Source: Butyricimonas virosa
GTDB taxonomy: Bacteria; Bacteroidota; Bacteroidia; Bacteroidales; Marinifilaceae
Length of the DNA stretch: 64,000 bases
Assembly: GCF_025148635.1 (NCBI RefSeq)
Contig: NZ_CP102269.1
Span: 4,464,001-4,528,000 of the forward strand
Direction: 5' to 3'
Position numbers and translations under genes: made by a program. The notes below the pieces were generated by a model. It worked only from the letters and a program-made list of their open reading frames with translations. It made no database searches and was not told the DNA's origin. Below, one piece after another: positions 25,572 through 34,325 of the stretch; the first letter of the stretch is position 1, and the number at the start of each line of letters is the position of its first letter.

Positions 25572-26897
25572 ATGAGATTTACACACAAACAAATATGGGT
25601 GATCACTTTCCCGATCCTAGTCAGTTTGTTGATGGAACACTTGATTAACATGACCGATACCGCATTTCTCGGCAGAGTGGGAGAAGTCGAATTAGGTGCA
25701 TCAGCCTTAGCCGGCGTGTACTACATGGCAATCTATATGCTCGCTTTCGGCTTCAGCATTGGAGCTCAAATTCTCATCGGTCGACGCAATGGAGAAGGCA
25801 ACTACAAAGATATCGGCCCCATTTTTATACAAGGTGTGCTTTTCCTCTTGGGACTTGCCACACTCATGTTCACAGTTTCCCGCATGTACACGCCTTCGGT
25901 TCTCCGTTCCGTCATTGACTCGGAACAAGTCTACGTGGCCACGAACGACTACATGAAATGGCGGGTATTCGGTTTCTTCTTCTCGTTTGTTGCCGTCATG
26001 TTCCGGGCATTCTTCGTGGGAATCACCACGACACGCATACTCTCGATCAATTCGCTTGTCATGGTCGGCACCAATGTCGTGCTGAATTACCTGTTAATTT
26101 TCGGTAAATTCGGGTTCCCGGCCTTAGGCATCAGCGGGGCTGCTATTGGCTCGTCAGTGGCAGAACTCGTTTCCATGATATTCTATATCCTATATACGTG
26201 GAAAAAAGTTGATTGGAAAAAATACGCACTTTTCAACCTGTCCAGTTTCAACCCGAAATTATTGTCGGGCATACTTAACATCTCCATTTGGACTATGATT
26301 CAGTCCTTTCTGGCCATGGCCACTTGGTTTCTGTTCTTTATTGCCGTGGAACACCTCGGTGAACGCCCGCTGGCAGTGTCCAACATCGTGCGCAGTGCCG
26401 CTATGTTCTTCTTCATGCCGGTTTCCGCCTTTGCTGCCACGACCAGCTCGCTTGTGAGTAACCTAATCGGAGCGCAGGCCACCTCCCAAGTCTGGAGTAC
26501 TTGTCTCAAAACAATCAAGATGTGCTACCTCTTTGTCATCCCGATCGGCATCATCATACTACTGGCTCCCGCCACATTTTTAAGAATATACACCGATGAT
26601 CCCCAACTCATCCAAGCCACTATTCCTTCACTTTTCGTGATGATGAGCGCAGTCCTTCTTTCCACCCCCGGCAGTATTCTTTTCAACGCCGTGTCGGGAA
26701 CAGGAAACACACGTATGGCTCTATTCATGGAATTCGGCACGCTCACGTTATACGTTCTCTATATCATCTACATCGTGTTCTATCTCCAAGCGGATGTCGC
26801 CATCTGTTGGACCACGGAACACGCCTATTGGAGCATCCTGCTCATTCTCGGTTTCATGTATATAAAAAGCGGAAAATGGGCAGGCAAGAAAATATAG
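25572..26897 (+). CDS. MATE-family efflux transporter 1
   Basis: A 441-residue multidrug and toxin extrusion family protein with about 12 membrane helices. The opening WVITFPILVSLLMEHLINMTDTAFLGRVGEVELGA is the family's N-terminal signature, repeated in part in the second half. The ATG at 25572 is chosen because the reading frame upstream is not membrane-like and lies before the promoter box. It would export cationic drugs or metabolites in exchange for sodium or protons. Its stop lies 2 bases from the stop of the convergent GH84 gene. Confidence 0.92.
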   Translation: MRFTHKQIWVITFPILVSLLMEHLINMTDTAFLGRVGEVELGASALAGVYYMAIYMLAFGFSIGAQILIGRRNGEGNYKDIGPIFIQGVLFLLGLATLMFTVSRMYTPSVLRSVIDSEQVYVATNDYMKWRVFGFFFSFVAVMFRAFFVGITTTRILSINSLVMVGTNVVLNYLLIFGKFGFPALGISGAAIGSSVAELVSMIFYILYTWKKVDWKKYALFNLSSFNPKLLSGILNISIWTMIQSFLAMATWFLFFIAVEHLGERPLAVSNIVRSAAMFFFMPVSAFAATTSSLVSNLIGAQATSQVWSTCLKTIKMCYLFVIPIGIIILLAPATFLRIYTDDPQLIQATIPSLFVMMSAVLLSTPGSILFNAVSGTGNTRMALFMEFGTLTLYVLYIIYIVFYLQADVAICWTTEHAYWSILLILGFMYIKSGKWAGKKI

Positions 26898-26899
26898 CA

Positions 26900-29113
26900 T
26901 CACAAACTGAACACCACGTAGAACTCCCGTAAATACACCTGTTGTTCTCCCTCTCCCGTGTTCGTAAAACGGACGAACTTCACGGGAGCATCTTCCCATT
27001 TGCCGTTCAGACGGCCGCGAGTATCACGAGTCAACGCCACAGTCTGCCACGTCTCACCATCAGCAGATACTTCCATGACACCCCAGGAAAGATCACCTTT
27101 CACGTCAAAATTCAAACGGGTACCGGGAATCCGATAGGCATCATCAAATTCCAATTGCAGGTACCCCCCGACCGGCCATTTCACGACTTCCAGCAAAGGT
27201 GTCAAATGAACCCGGTTGGGATATACTTGTAAAGGCAGAGATTCCAGTTGAGGCACGTTCGTGGTCAACTTACAAGGTGAATAATCGGCTAACAAAGGCA
27301 AATCCGTCCCGTTCTGACGATTAAACCGTTCCGTGGCCTCCGTGAAAACATCCAGCACCAACGGTTGAAGTACTGTCGTCCCGGTCTTCACGCCCGGCTG
27401 GTAAGGATTCTGGTTAAATTGCCTTTCCAGCTCATAACTTCTCTTGCGCAAGGCTTTAACGTGATTATACTTCCGCAGGAAAAGCTCACGATCACCACGT
27501 TCCCCAGCTTTAAGCATGGCCAAGACCTCCTGCCCGGCATCTCCCAATATCTTGAACTGATGCAACCACGGGGTAATTTCTTCAATCAACGCCTCGTTTT
27601 CCCGATCAATCAACAACAAATCGGCAGCCTCCGCCACGCGCTCGAACTCGTCCTGCAAAGCAAGAAAATCCCGCTCATCACAATGTCCCTCCCGATACCC
27701 CTTCATGAAACGCTCGGCCACGGGTTGAATTTCCACGGATTCTTCCCGACGGAAACGATGCACGTTCTCTCCCAGATCGGAATTATGACGGGCGAAAACG
27801 GTAAAGGCCTCCACGTTCTCCGGCATGATGGCCCGAATTGCCCGGTGCCATGACCGGAAACGATCGTACGATTGCATATTCCACGTGTAGTCTGCCACGC
27901 AGTATATTGCCAGTTTAGATGCCTCCGCCCATTCCATGGGATTAGCCACGAAACCGGAAATGCTCCCGGCAATATCTTTCCCGTTACCATACACCTCGCC
28001 CAGTAACAGGTGATCCCTCACGTAATCCGACACGGGGAAATTCCACCAGATATAAGAGGGACGTTTAATCTGTTCCCGAATCCACTCCACGCCTTCCTTC
28101 GTAATCTCGGAAATCACCCGATCTCCCGTCCACATCACCTCCACGGACGGGTTCAACTTCTCACCTATCGTGGCAAGATACCCACTTTCCGGCCGTACCC
28201 ATCCTTTATTGTACTCGGTTGGACACACGATCAAAGGCGTCACGTCGGGTTTTACCTGCACGAAATGGTCATCAATATAATTCAACAATTCCACCTGTCG
28301 GTCGGCTTTCGCCCCCTCACCAGAAATATCATCAAAAAAGACAGCAAACGAACGTACTCCCAAATCGTACATATGCTCGAACTTTGCCATCAATGAATCA
28401 CGATCAGATGTCTCCCAACGGATGTCTAACCCTGGATGAATTGCCCACACGAAATCCACCTCGTTCTCGTCCGCCACCTTCACCAATTCGGCAAGACGAG
28501 CAGCCTCTTTGACCGGGTAAGGTTTCCGCCAGTTGGGCGAACTATGGTAAGGATCGTCTTTCGGTCCGTAAATATACGTGTTCAATTTGTTCTCCCCGTA
28601 AAAACGCAGTTGTCTCAAACGGGCCTCGTGGCTCCAAGGCGTACCATAAAATCCCTCAACCACACCTCGAAAACGTACGTCCGGGTAATCCTGAATCTCG
28701 ACAAACGGTAAATGCCCCTCGTGGAACAACTGCATGAAGGTACGCACGGCATAATACGTTCCCCGCTCGTCATTCCCGGCCAACATGATAGCCTTGTCAG
28801 TAATTGACAGATAATATCCTTCCGGATGATCGGGTATCAACCGTTTCACCCCCCGCACACCACGGCCACCTTTCTCACCCACGTACAAGGGAAATCCTTC
28901 CGTCCCGAGACGATCACCCAAACTTTGTTTCAACAAAGTTATTGCATGAGGATTTGCCTCCTGTTCTCCCACGAGCCGGAAAGCAACTGGAATCGCCATA
29001 CTCTTTCCTGTAACATTGACCTGACGGGGAGAAGGTTGCACTTGAATATCCTGAGCCATAACTCTCACCTGTATCAGCAACAAACAAACGAAGAAAACCA
29101 ACACCTTTTTCAT
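26900..29113 (-). CDS. GH84 beta-N-acetylglucosaminidase (O-GlcNAcase-like)
   Basis: A 737-residue secreted glycoside hydrolase of family 84, the same length as the well-studied Bacteroides thetaiotaomicron enzyme BtGH84. Signal peptide to about residue 20 (RVMAQ), N-terminal GH20b-like domain about 25-140, catalytic barrel from about 145 starting FRGVVEGFYGTPWS, with the paired catalytic aspartates Asp261-Asp262 in VFFDDISGEG. A helical domain and a C-terminal carbohydrate-binding-like beta domain (about 590-737) follow. It removes terminal GlcNAc from glycans by substrate-assisted catalysis in the periplasm or at the surface. Last gene of a three-gene operon with a transglutaminase-like protein and an acetyltransferase. 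Confidence 0.94.
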   Translation of the reverse strand: MKKVLVFFVCLLLIQVRVMAQDIQVQPSPRQVNVTGKSMAIPVAFRLVGEQEANPHAITLLKQSLGDRLGTEGFPLYVGEKGGRGVRGVKRLIPDHPEGYYLSITDKAIMLAGNDERGTYYAVRTFMQLFHEGHLPFVEIQDYPDVRFRGVVEGFYGTPWSHEARLRQLRFYGENKLNTYIYGPKDDPYHSSPNWRKPYPVKEAARLAELVKVADENEVDFVWAIHPGLDIRWETSDRDSLMAKFEHMYDLGVRSFAVFFDDISGEGAKADRQVELLNYIDDHFVQVKPDVTPLIVCPTEYNKGWVRPESGYLATIGEKLNPSVEVMWTGDRVISEITKEGVEWIREQIKRPSYIWWNFPVSDYVRDHLLLGEVYGNGKDIAGSISGFVANPMEWAEASKLAIYCVADYTWNMQSYDRFRSWHRAIRAIMPENVEAFTVFARHNSDLGENVHRFRREESVEIQPVAERFMKGYREGHCDERDFLALQDEFERVAEAADLLLIDRENEALIEEITPWLHQFKILGDAGQEVLAMLKAGERGDRELFLRKYNHVKALRKRSYELERQFNQNPYQPGVKTGTTVLQPLVLDVFTEATERFNRQNGTDLPLLADYSPCKLTTNVPQLESLPLQVYPNRVHLTPLLEVVKWPVGGYLQLEFDDAYRIPGTRLNFDVKGDLSWGVMEVSADGETWQTVALTRDTRGRLNGKWEDAPVKFVRFTNTGEGEQQVYLREFYVVFSL

Positions 29114-29132
29114 GTGGGAATATTTTATAAGA

Positions 29133-29588
29133 TTACAATAATTTAGTCATAATATAAGCAGGACCGAAAAGTTCGGATTCCTCTTTCTCTTGAGAGCGAT
29201 ACCCCATTTTCTCGTAAAAACCGACTGCCGTGAGACTGGCCGACAAATGTAACAAATGAACATGACGACTCAAGGCAAAATCCTCGATACATCGTAATAA
29301 ACGTTCCCCAACCCGCCTTTCATGTACATCCGGGTCCACGTACAGGGCACAGACCTCATCCCCTTCCAGACCAACCGTCCCGACCACCTTCCCGTTTTCC
29401 TCCGCCACGAACATCGTCCGGGTGACCGATATTTCACACAGATAATCGGGTGTGAACAAACGGCACATATAGTCTATCACCGCAGGTTCATAATCCCGGC
29501 TATTCACGAATGTCAAGTTATTCCTAATCAAACGTGACACGGTTTCCGCATCCCGTTTATCAAATTCTCTTATTATAATGTCTATCAC
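29133..29588 (-). CDS. GNAT-family acetyltransferase
   Basis: A 151-residue GCN5-related N-acetyltransferase. The acetyl-CoA fold is visible: FVAEENGKVVGTVGLEGDEVCALYVDP (beta4-beta5), the V-x-x-R-x-x-G-x-x-L-like loop (ERRVGERLLRCIEDFA), and AVGFYEKMGYR near the end. The start is set at the GTG at 29588, which overlaps the stop of the upstream transglutaminase-like gene (GTGA), a common coupling arrangement; no ATG exists at a sensible place, and an upstream in-frame reading would run antisense-free but out of frame through the neighbour. Substrate unknown. GH84 gene follows 19 bases later. Confidence 0.8.
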   Translation of the reverse strand: MIDIIIREFDKRDAETVSRLIRNNLTFVNSRDYEPAVIDYMCRLFTPDYLCEISVTRTMFVAEENGKVVGTVGLEGDEVCALYVDPDVHERRVGERLLRCIEDFALSRHVHLLHLSASLTAVGFYEKMGYRSQEKEESELFGPAYIMTKLL

Positions 29589-32218
29589 TTTCTGCTTATT
29601 ATATTCATGATCTGCGTACCCAGCCCGACACGATACCCCTGGGAAACAAAAACGACCTCCCCCTTCGCGTTCAACAGAACGATCAAAGGCAGGCTCTCCG
29701 TGTTCGTCAAGCGTAATCCTTCTGCTAAACATTTCAGCAAACGACCGTTCAAATCCGTTCCCCACCGCATCACGGAAGGAAAAGCCCGGAAGTCCGCACG
29801 ATTGAATTTTGCTTGATGATCCGCATCCTTAAACACGAAATACAAGGGAACACCCAAGTCCTCGAAATCATCTTTCATCCCGCTCATATCCCGCAACAAA
29901 TGATTTGTCGGTTCCTTATTCGCCTCGATCAAGGCTATCGCCGTGTACCCCTTCTCCGGCAAACGGATTGCCTCCGGTTTTGTCTTGCCCTCCGGGACAA
30001 TGGATAGCACCGTCGGGACCACTCCCAAAATCTCCATTTTCTCCACGCAAGGACGGATAAGCATATCTATATTTGTCAATTTACCAGTCTCCACTTGGAA
30101 TGATACCAAATCTGCCAAAATAGCCCCATCACTCCGTCTATTTCCCGTTGAAAGAAGATAATCCCCCTCTTCCAGTATGACCGGCTTCGTGAAAATCATT
30201 TCATAGGAGGCACCAACACCCATATCCACCGCCGCATTACTTCCCAAGTCAATCGTCCGAACCCGACCATCTTCTAACTTCCCAATCGTGAAATTCAGAA
30301 AATATTTCGGGTCACTCACCGTCTTTTGAGTATAATGCAACATCAACTCACCTTTCGGAACCACCTTTTCTGTCATGAAATTAACCGTATGCCACGTCCG
30401 GTTCTGATAATACTCCGGTTTACCCGAAATCGAGCTTAACCGAGCCGGAATTCCCATTGTACGACAGGCTGCCACAAAGAAAACATTCCGGGAAAGTACA
30501 TCCGTCACCCCTGCCCGAATCACTCCCACCGGTGGAGTTACCACCTTCGCGGGGTACAGGGAATCAACAACCTTGATTTTTCCGGTTTCTTGGATCAAAC
30601 TGGTAACATCCGTAATATCGTGCCTCTTCAAAAATTCCCGAACGGCTTCCCGATAAGCCGTAAGTAACTCGTTCTGCACTCTCGGATTCAGTATGTATTC
30701 CGTGAAATAGGGATTCGACACATCACGGCCATCCCCTTCCACGTGAGACAACAACACGTCTGCCGGAGTGTCTTGCAAATCCTTCTCCGCGATCACGCCC
30801 AACAAATTCATGGCTAATGCCCGACGTTCAGGCGACACTTCACGCATAAAACGCAGCAATTCGGAATAATTTCCCCGTGACGCAACCATATATGCGGCAA
30901 AACGTGCCGTATCCACACCCAACTCCATCGCTATATCCCCGCCTTGCGTCCTCGACATGAAAGTTGCCACGTAAACATTCCGTAACGAATCTTCCCGGGC
31001 AAAACGACGGTCATTCACGGCCCGTTCCTCATCAGTTGACAAAGCTGTAATATCATGTTGCCTTGGCGGTACCAAATCCCACTCCCCTGAAAACAAATTC
31101 CCGACAGCTTTATCCAACACGACGGTCAGTGTATCCTGTCGCTCCACGGACAATTCCCCAAAACCCAACTTCTTTCCCTTACTTGCCCAAACGAAAATAT
31201 CTCCTTGCCCCAACGTCAGGGAAGTCTCACCCTTCACATCGGAATACAATGTCACCACGGGGTAAAACTCCCCGTAATTAAATATCTTATATTCCACCTT
31301 CGCATTCTCAACAGGCTGCCCGTTCTCATCAATAACTTGAACTACTGTCGGAACGGTCCGTGTATAATGGGAAGTCACGTTCACGCCTGAACCACTTTCA
31401 TTCACGTAAACAATCTCTTCCTGACCATTATATTTCCCGAACACCTCCGACTCCACGTACATCGCCCTTTGCACGGGCAACGTGAACCACGCGATATTCA
31501 ACCGAGGTTCCGGTTCACAAGCCCCCAAGTACTTCCACTCGCCATCCACCCAGACCTCAATCCACGCATGATTATCATCACAATGCGCCCAGCGGGGCGT
31601 GTATATCTGACGTGCCGGAATTCCCACGGCTCGCAAAGCTGCCAGCGTGAATATGGACTCTTCACCACAACGACCGTAAGCCGTGAGCATCGTGGCTAGC
31701 GGTGAACGGGTCCGGGCATTGGTCGGTTTATAGATCACGTGTTCATGACACCAGTGATTCACTTCCAGCGCCGCCTTTTCCATGGATTCACAGGCCGCAA
31801 CCCGTTCCTTCAGTTCCTTGTAGAAAACGATTCGGGCCGTGTCCAAATTCTCTTTCCCACCCCTCACGGGAAGTACAAAATGACGGAATATATCTTCCGG
31901 AATATCTTTCCCCCAAGGCATCGCCTCTCTCGCCTGAAATGCCCAACGCACGTGCTTCAACAGAAAATCTCCCCCCGAAAAAGATAAATCAATCAACGGA
32001 GAATAGGCGTAGAGAAACATCAGAGCCTCTCGTTCCTCCACGCTCATCGGGGAATCGAACACGGCAAACAAATTACCCGGATTACCTTCCAACACCTCCT
32101 TTTTCTTTTGAAAATCCTGTTCCACCATCCTCCGGTAGTCCGGATCTGTCATAAAATGCTTTTCTTCACATGCACATAACAGCACGAAAGCAAGCAGTAT
32201 CCACAAAACTTGTTTCAT
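29585..32218 (-). CDS. Secreted transglutaminase-like lipoprotein
   Basis: An 877-residue predicted lipoprotein (lipobox LLCAC near residue 18). A transglutaminase-like core lies around residues 165-240: GRCGEESIFTLAALRAVGIP with catalytic Cys at about 181, then DNHAWIEVWVDGEWKYLGACEPEP with the His; the third position appears to be Glu or Cys-Glu rather than the usual Asp. The rest is large beta-rich and ends in a thioredoxin-like segment (SLPLIVLLNAKGEVVFVSQGY). It may cut or crosslink peptide bonds at the cell envelope. First gene of the operon with the GNAT and GH84 genes. An ATG at 32224 is also possible. Confidence 0.8.
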   Translation of the reverse strand: MKQVLWILLAFVLLCACEEKHFMTDPDYRRMVEQDFQKKKEVLEGNPGNLFAVFDSPMSVEEREALMFLYAYSPLIDLSFSGGDFLLKHVRWAFQAREAMPWGKDIPEDIFRHFVLPVRGGKENLDTARIVFYKELKERVAACESMEKAALEVNHWCHEHVIYKPTNARTRSPLATMLTAYGRCGEESIFTLAALRAVGIPARQIYTPRWAHCDDNHAWIEVWVDGEWKYLGACEPEPRLNIAWFTLPVQRAMYVESEVFGKYNGQEEIVYVNESGSGVNVTSHYTRTVPTVVQVIDENGQPVENAKVEYKIFNYGEFYPVVTLYSDVKGETSLTLGQGDIFVWASKGKKLGFGELSVERQDTLTVVLDKAVGNLFSGEWDLVPPRQHDITALSTDEERAVNDRRFAREDSLRNVYVATFMSRTQGGDIAMELGVDTARFAAYMVASRGNYSELLRFMREVSPERRALAMNLLGVIAEKDLQDTPADVLLSHVEGDGRDVSNPYFTEYILNPRVQNELLTAYREAVREFLKRHDITDVTSLIQETGKIKVVDSLYPAKVVTPPVGVIRAGVTDVLSRNVFFVAACRTMGIPARLSSISGKPEYYQNRTWHTVNFMTEKVVPKGELMLHYTQKTVSDPKYFLNFTIGKLEDGRVRTIDLGSNAAVDMGVGASYEMIFTKPVILEEGDYLLSTGNRRSDGAILADLVSFQVETGKLTNIDMLIRPCVEKMEILGVVPTVLSIVPEGKTKPEAIRLPEKGYTAIALIEANKEPTNHLLRDMSGMKDDFEDLGVPLYFVFKDADHQAKFNRADFRAFPSVMRWGTDLNGRLLKCLAEGLRLTNTESLPLIVLLNAKGEVVFVSQGYRVGLGTQIMNIISRK

Positions 32219-32238
32219 GATCATAATATTTTATGTCA

Positions 32239-32246
32239 CAAATATA
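32239..32246 (-). promoter_or_regulatory. -7 box of the transglutaminase/GNAT/GH84 operon
   Basis: TATATTTG on the minus strand, about 20 bases before the start codon at 32218. It faces the crp -7 box only 14 bases away, so the two promoters are back to back. Confidence 0.5.
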
Positions 32247-32260
32247 ACAGATTTTTTCAC

Positions 32261-32268
32261 TATTTTTG
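32261..32268 (+). promoter_or_regulatory. -7 box of the Crp/Fnr gene
   Basis: TATTTTTG ending 4 bases before the ATG at 32273, so the message is probably leaderless. No good -33 element. Confidence 0.5.
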
Positions 32269-32272
32269 CCTC

Positions 32273-32851
32273 ATGGACACGAAGGAAGAAATCATTAGGC
32301 AATTCGAGGCTCAAACCGCTCCACTCAGCCCGGAAACTCACGAAAAATTGGCCAACATTCTCGTACGTTTCAATCTGGCCAAAGGAGACCTTTTTCTCCG
32401 AGAAGGTGAGGTATGCAAATATTATAGCATGGTCGCCCGGGGCATGATTCGCTTGTTCTACAATAAAGACGGGCGGGACCTCACGGAACACTTTTCGTAT
32501 GAAAAAGGGATATTCGTTTCGCTGGAAAGCTATTTCCGGCAAACCCCGAGCTACTTGATGATCGAGGCTCTCGAACCCACCGTTATCTATTCTTTCCCAC
32601 ACGATCAACTACAAGACCTTATGCGAACGAATCACGAGGTGGAACACATGTATTGCAAAATGCTGGAAAACTCCCTGATCGAATCACAGCAAAAAGCCGA
32701 TGCCTGTCGTTTCGAGACCGCCCGGGAACGTTACCACCGACTGGCCACGGAACACCCGGAAGTAGTCAAACGGGCTCCCCTCATCCACATTGCCTCCCGA
32801 CTCGGCATGACCCCCGAAACGTTAAGCCGGGTGAGAGCTGGTCTGCTTTAA
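32273..32851 (+). CDS. Crp/Fnr-family transcription regulator
   Basis: A 192-residue regulator. Residues about 1-120 form a cyclic-nucleotide-binding-like beta roll (LAKGDLFLREGEVCKYYSMVARGMIRLFY), followed by a dimerisation helix and a C-terminal helix-turn-helix (IHIASRLGMTPETLSRVRAGL). I see no FNR-type cysteine cluster at the N terminus. The start at 32273 is preferred over an in-frame ATG at 32210 because it follows the promoter box and matches family length. It is divergent from the transglutaminase operon with 54 bases between starts, so it may control it. Its 3' end overlaps that of the convergent MATE gene by 30 bases. Confidence 0.9.
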   Translation: MDTKEEIIRQFEAQTAPLSPETHEKLANILVRFNLAKGDLFLREGEVCKYYSMVARGMIRLFYNKDGRDLTEHFSYEKGIFVSLESYFRQTPSYLMIEALEPTVIYSFPHDQLQDLMRTNHEVEHMYCKMLENSLIESQQKADACRFETARERYHRLATEHPEVVKRAPLIHIASRLGMTPETLSRVRAGLL

Positions 32852-34201
32852 CAATTTCTCCACCCGGGTAAAAGACTTACCCACCCATTTCCGACTATTC
32901 CAGCGACGCACGAAAATAATCGCCCGGATATTCTCGTCTAGCGTGAAAGCCACCCACATCCCGGCAAGTCCCCAACCGAAAGAGATCCCGAACACGTAGC
33001 TTAACGCTGTTGCCACTCCCCACATGACGATCAATCCGGTGATAAAGGGATAAGTCACATCCCCCACGGCATTCAGCACGTTTACCGACAGGATATTCAC
33101 CGCACGTCCCACCTCCAGCAAGACATCAATACAAAGAATCATCACTCCCATGTACACGATCTCCGGGTTGGAAGTCAACATTCCGAAAATAAACTTACTG
33201 CAAACCGCAGTGACAACCGCCACGCAAATGGAAACCACAATCGAAAGCCGCAGGCAATATTTCTGTAATATAAAAGCCGCATCAGTACGTTCGCCCCCGA
33301 CCAGATGCCCGATCAGGATCGCAGCCCCTTGCCCAAGGGCCACGGAAAACACGTATGAAAACAGGATAATATTCATCGCATAAGTACGTGCTGTCAGTGC
33401 CGCCGTTCCCAACATGACCGTAAAATAAGTAATGACCACTTGCGACAAACTATATGACACCTGTTCCCCTGCCGCCGGAAGACCGATATGCAACAAGTTT
33501 TTCAACTTATCCCACGGGAATGGTCTCAGACACGAAAACGAGAAGCGAGGTACCACCTTACCAAACGTGATATACAATAATAACGCTAACGCCACCAATC
33601 GGCAAGAAGAAGTCGAAATTGCTGCCCCCACGACTCCCATTTGCGGCAACCCGAATTTACCGAAAATCAAAGCATAGTTCCCCATAATATTCAACACGTT
33701 CATCAATAACGTCACCCGCATGGGATAGTATGCCTTGTTGTGACTTCGCAACACAGCCGACATAGTTAGGGCGATAGCTTGCAAAAAGGCAAAACCTCCC
33801 ACAATTTGCATATAAGCTAACCCCTCACTAATCAATTCCGAGGCTAAATCCATCATCTTCAACAAAGCTTCAGCCCGAAAATACAAGAAAGCACTCGTGG
33901 TCACCCCGATCAGAGTATTAAAAACCAATGATACCCCTACCACCTGCCGCACGTTTGCCTGTTGCGATGCCCCCAAGTACTGGGAACATAACACGGAAGT
34001 CCCAACTGTCGACACCCCGAACACGAGAAATACCAAATTTAATAATTGATTTACCACCCCGACGGCCGCCACGGTATCATCCGAATAATGACTCAGCATA
34101 AACGTATCCATTGCACCCAATAACATGATTAGTAAGGTCTCCACAAATATCGGTCCCGTCAATTGAAATAACTGTTTACGTAACGTTTTAGTCGGTTTCA
34201 T
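32822..34201 (-). CDS. MATE-family efflux transporter 2
   Basis: A 459-residue MATE-family exporter with about 12 membrane helices. The opening LFQLTGPIFVETLLIMLLGAMDTFMLSHYSDDTVAAVGV is the family signature. It would pump drugs or metabolites out using an ion gradient. It is only distantly similar to the other MATE protein of this window. Transcribed alone; its stop lies inside the 3' end of the Crp/Fnr gene on the other strand. Confidence 0.92.
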   Translation of the reverse strand: MKPTKTLRKQLFQLTGPIFVETLLIMLLGAMDTFMLSHYSDDTVAAVGVVNQLLNLVFLVFGVSTVGTSVLCSQYLGASQQANVRQVVGVSLVFNTLIGVTTSAFLYFRAEALLKMMDLASELISEGLAYMQIVGGFAFLQAIALTMSAVLRSHNKAYYPMRVTLLMNVLNIMGNYALIFGKFGLPQMGVVGAAISTSSCRLVALALLLYITFGKVVPRFSFSCLRPFPWDKLKNLLHIGLPAAGEQVSYSLSQVVITYFTVMLGTAALTARTYAMNIILFSYVFSVALGQGAAILIGHLVGGERTDAAFILQKYCLRLSIVVSICVAVVTAVCSKFIFGMLTSNPEIVYMGVMILCIDVLLEVGRAVNILSVNVLNAVGDVTYPFITGLIVMWGVATALSYVFGISFGWGLAGMWVAFTLDENIRAIIFVRRWNSRKWVGKSFTRVEKLLKQTSSHPA

Positions 34202-34224
34202 ACATTCCTTCTTAAAAAATCGTG

Positions 34225-34232
34225 CAAAAATA
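34225..34232 (-). promoter_or_regulatory. -7 box of MATE gene 2
   Basis: TATTTTTG on the minus strand, 24 bases before the start codon at 34201. A TTG on the minus strand at 34251-34249 is 16 bases away, shorter than the usual spacer. Confidence 0.45.
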
Positions 34233-34275
34233 ACACAGATGACTATTGCAAGGCTTGATCTATATCAAAAAATAA

Positions 34276-34304
34276 AAAAGGTGTGCCGAAACACACCTTT
34301 TACC
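34276..34304 (-). terminator. Terminator after the clan-CD-like peptidase gene
   Basis: AAAAGGTGTG and CACACCTTTT form a perfect stem with a 6-base loop (about 34277-34302); on the minus strand it is followed by TTTATTTTTTG. It lies about 22 bases past the stop at 34326. Confidence 0.85.
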
Positions 34305-34325
34305 TAATACCTAAATTGGAAAATA

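Noticed and set aside
31702..32154. 150-residue plus-strand frame and similar long frames opposite GH84, transglutaminase and SusC genes
   Set aside because: Shadows of strong genes on the other strand; proline- and arginine-rich with no motif.
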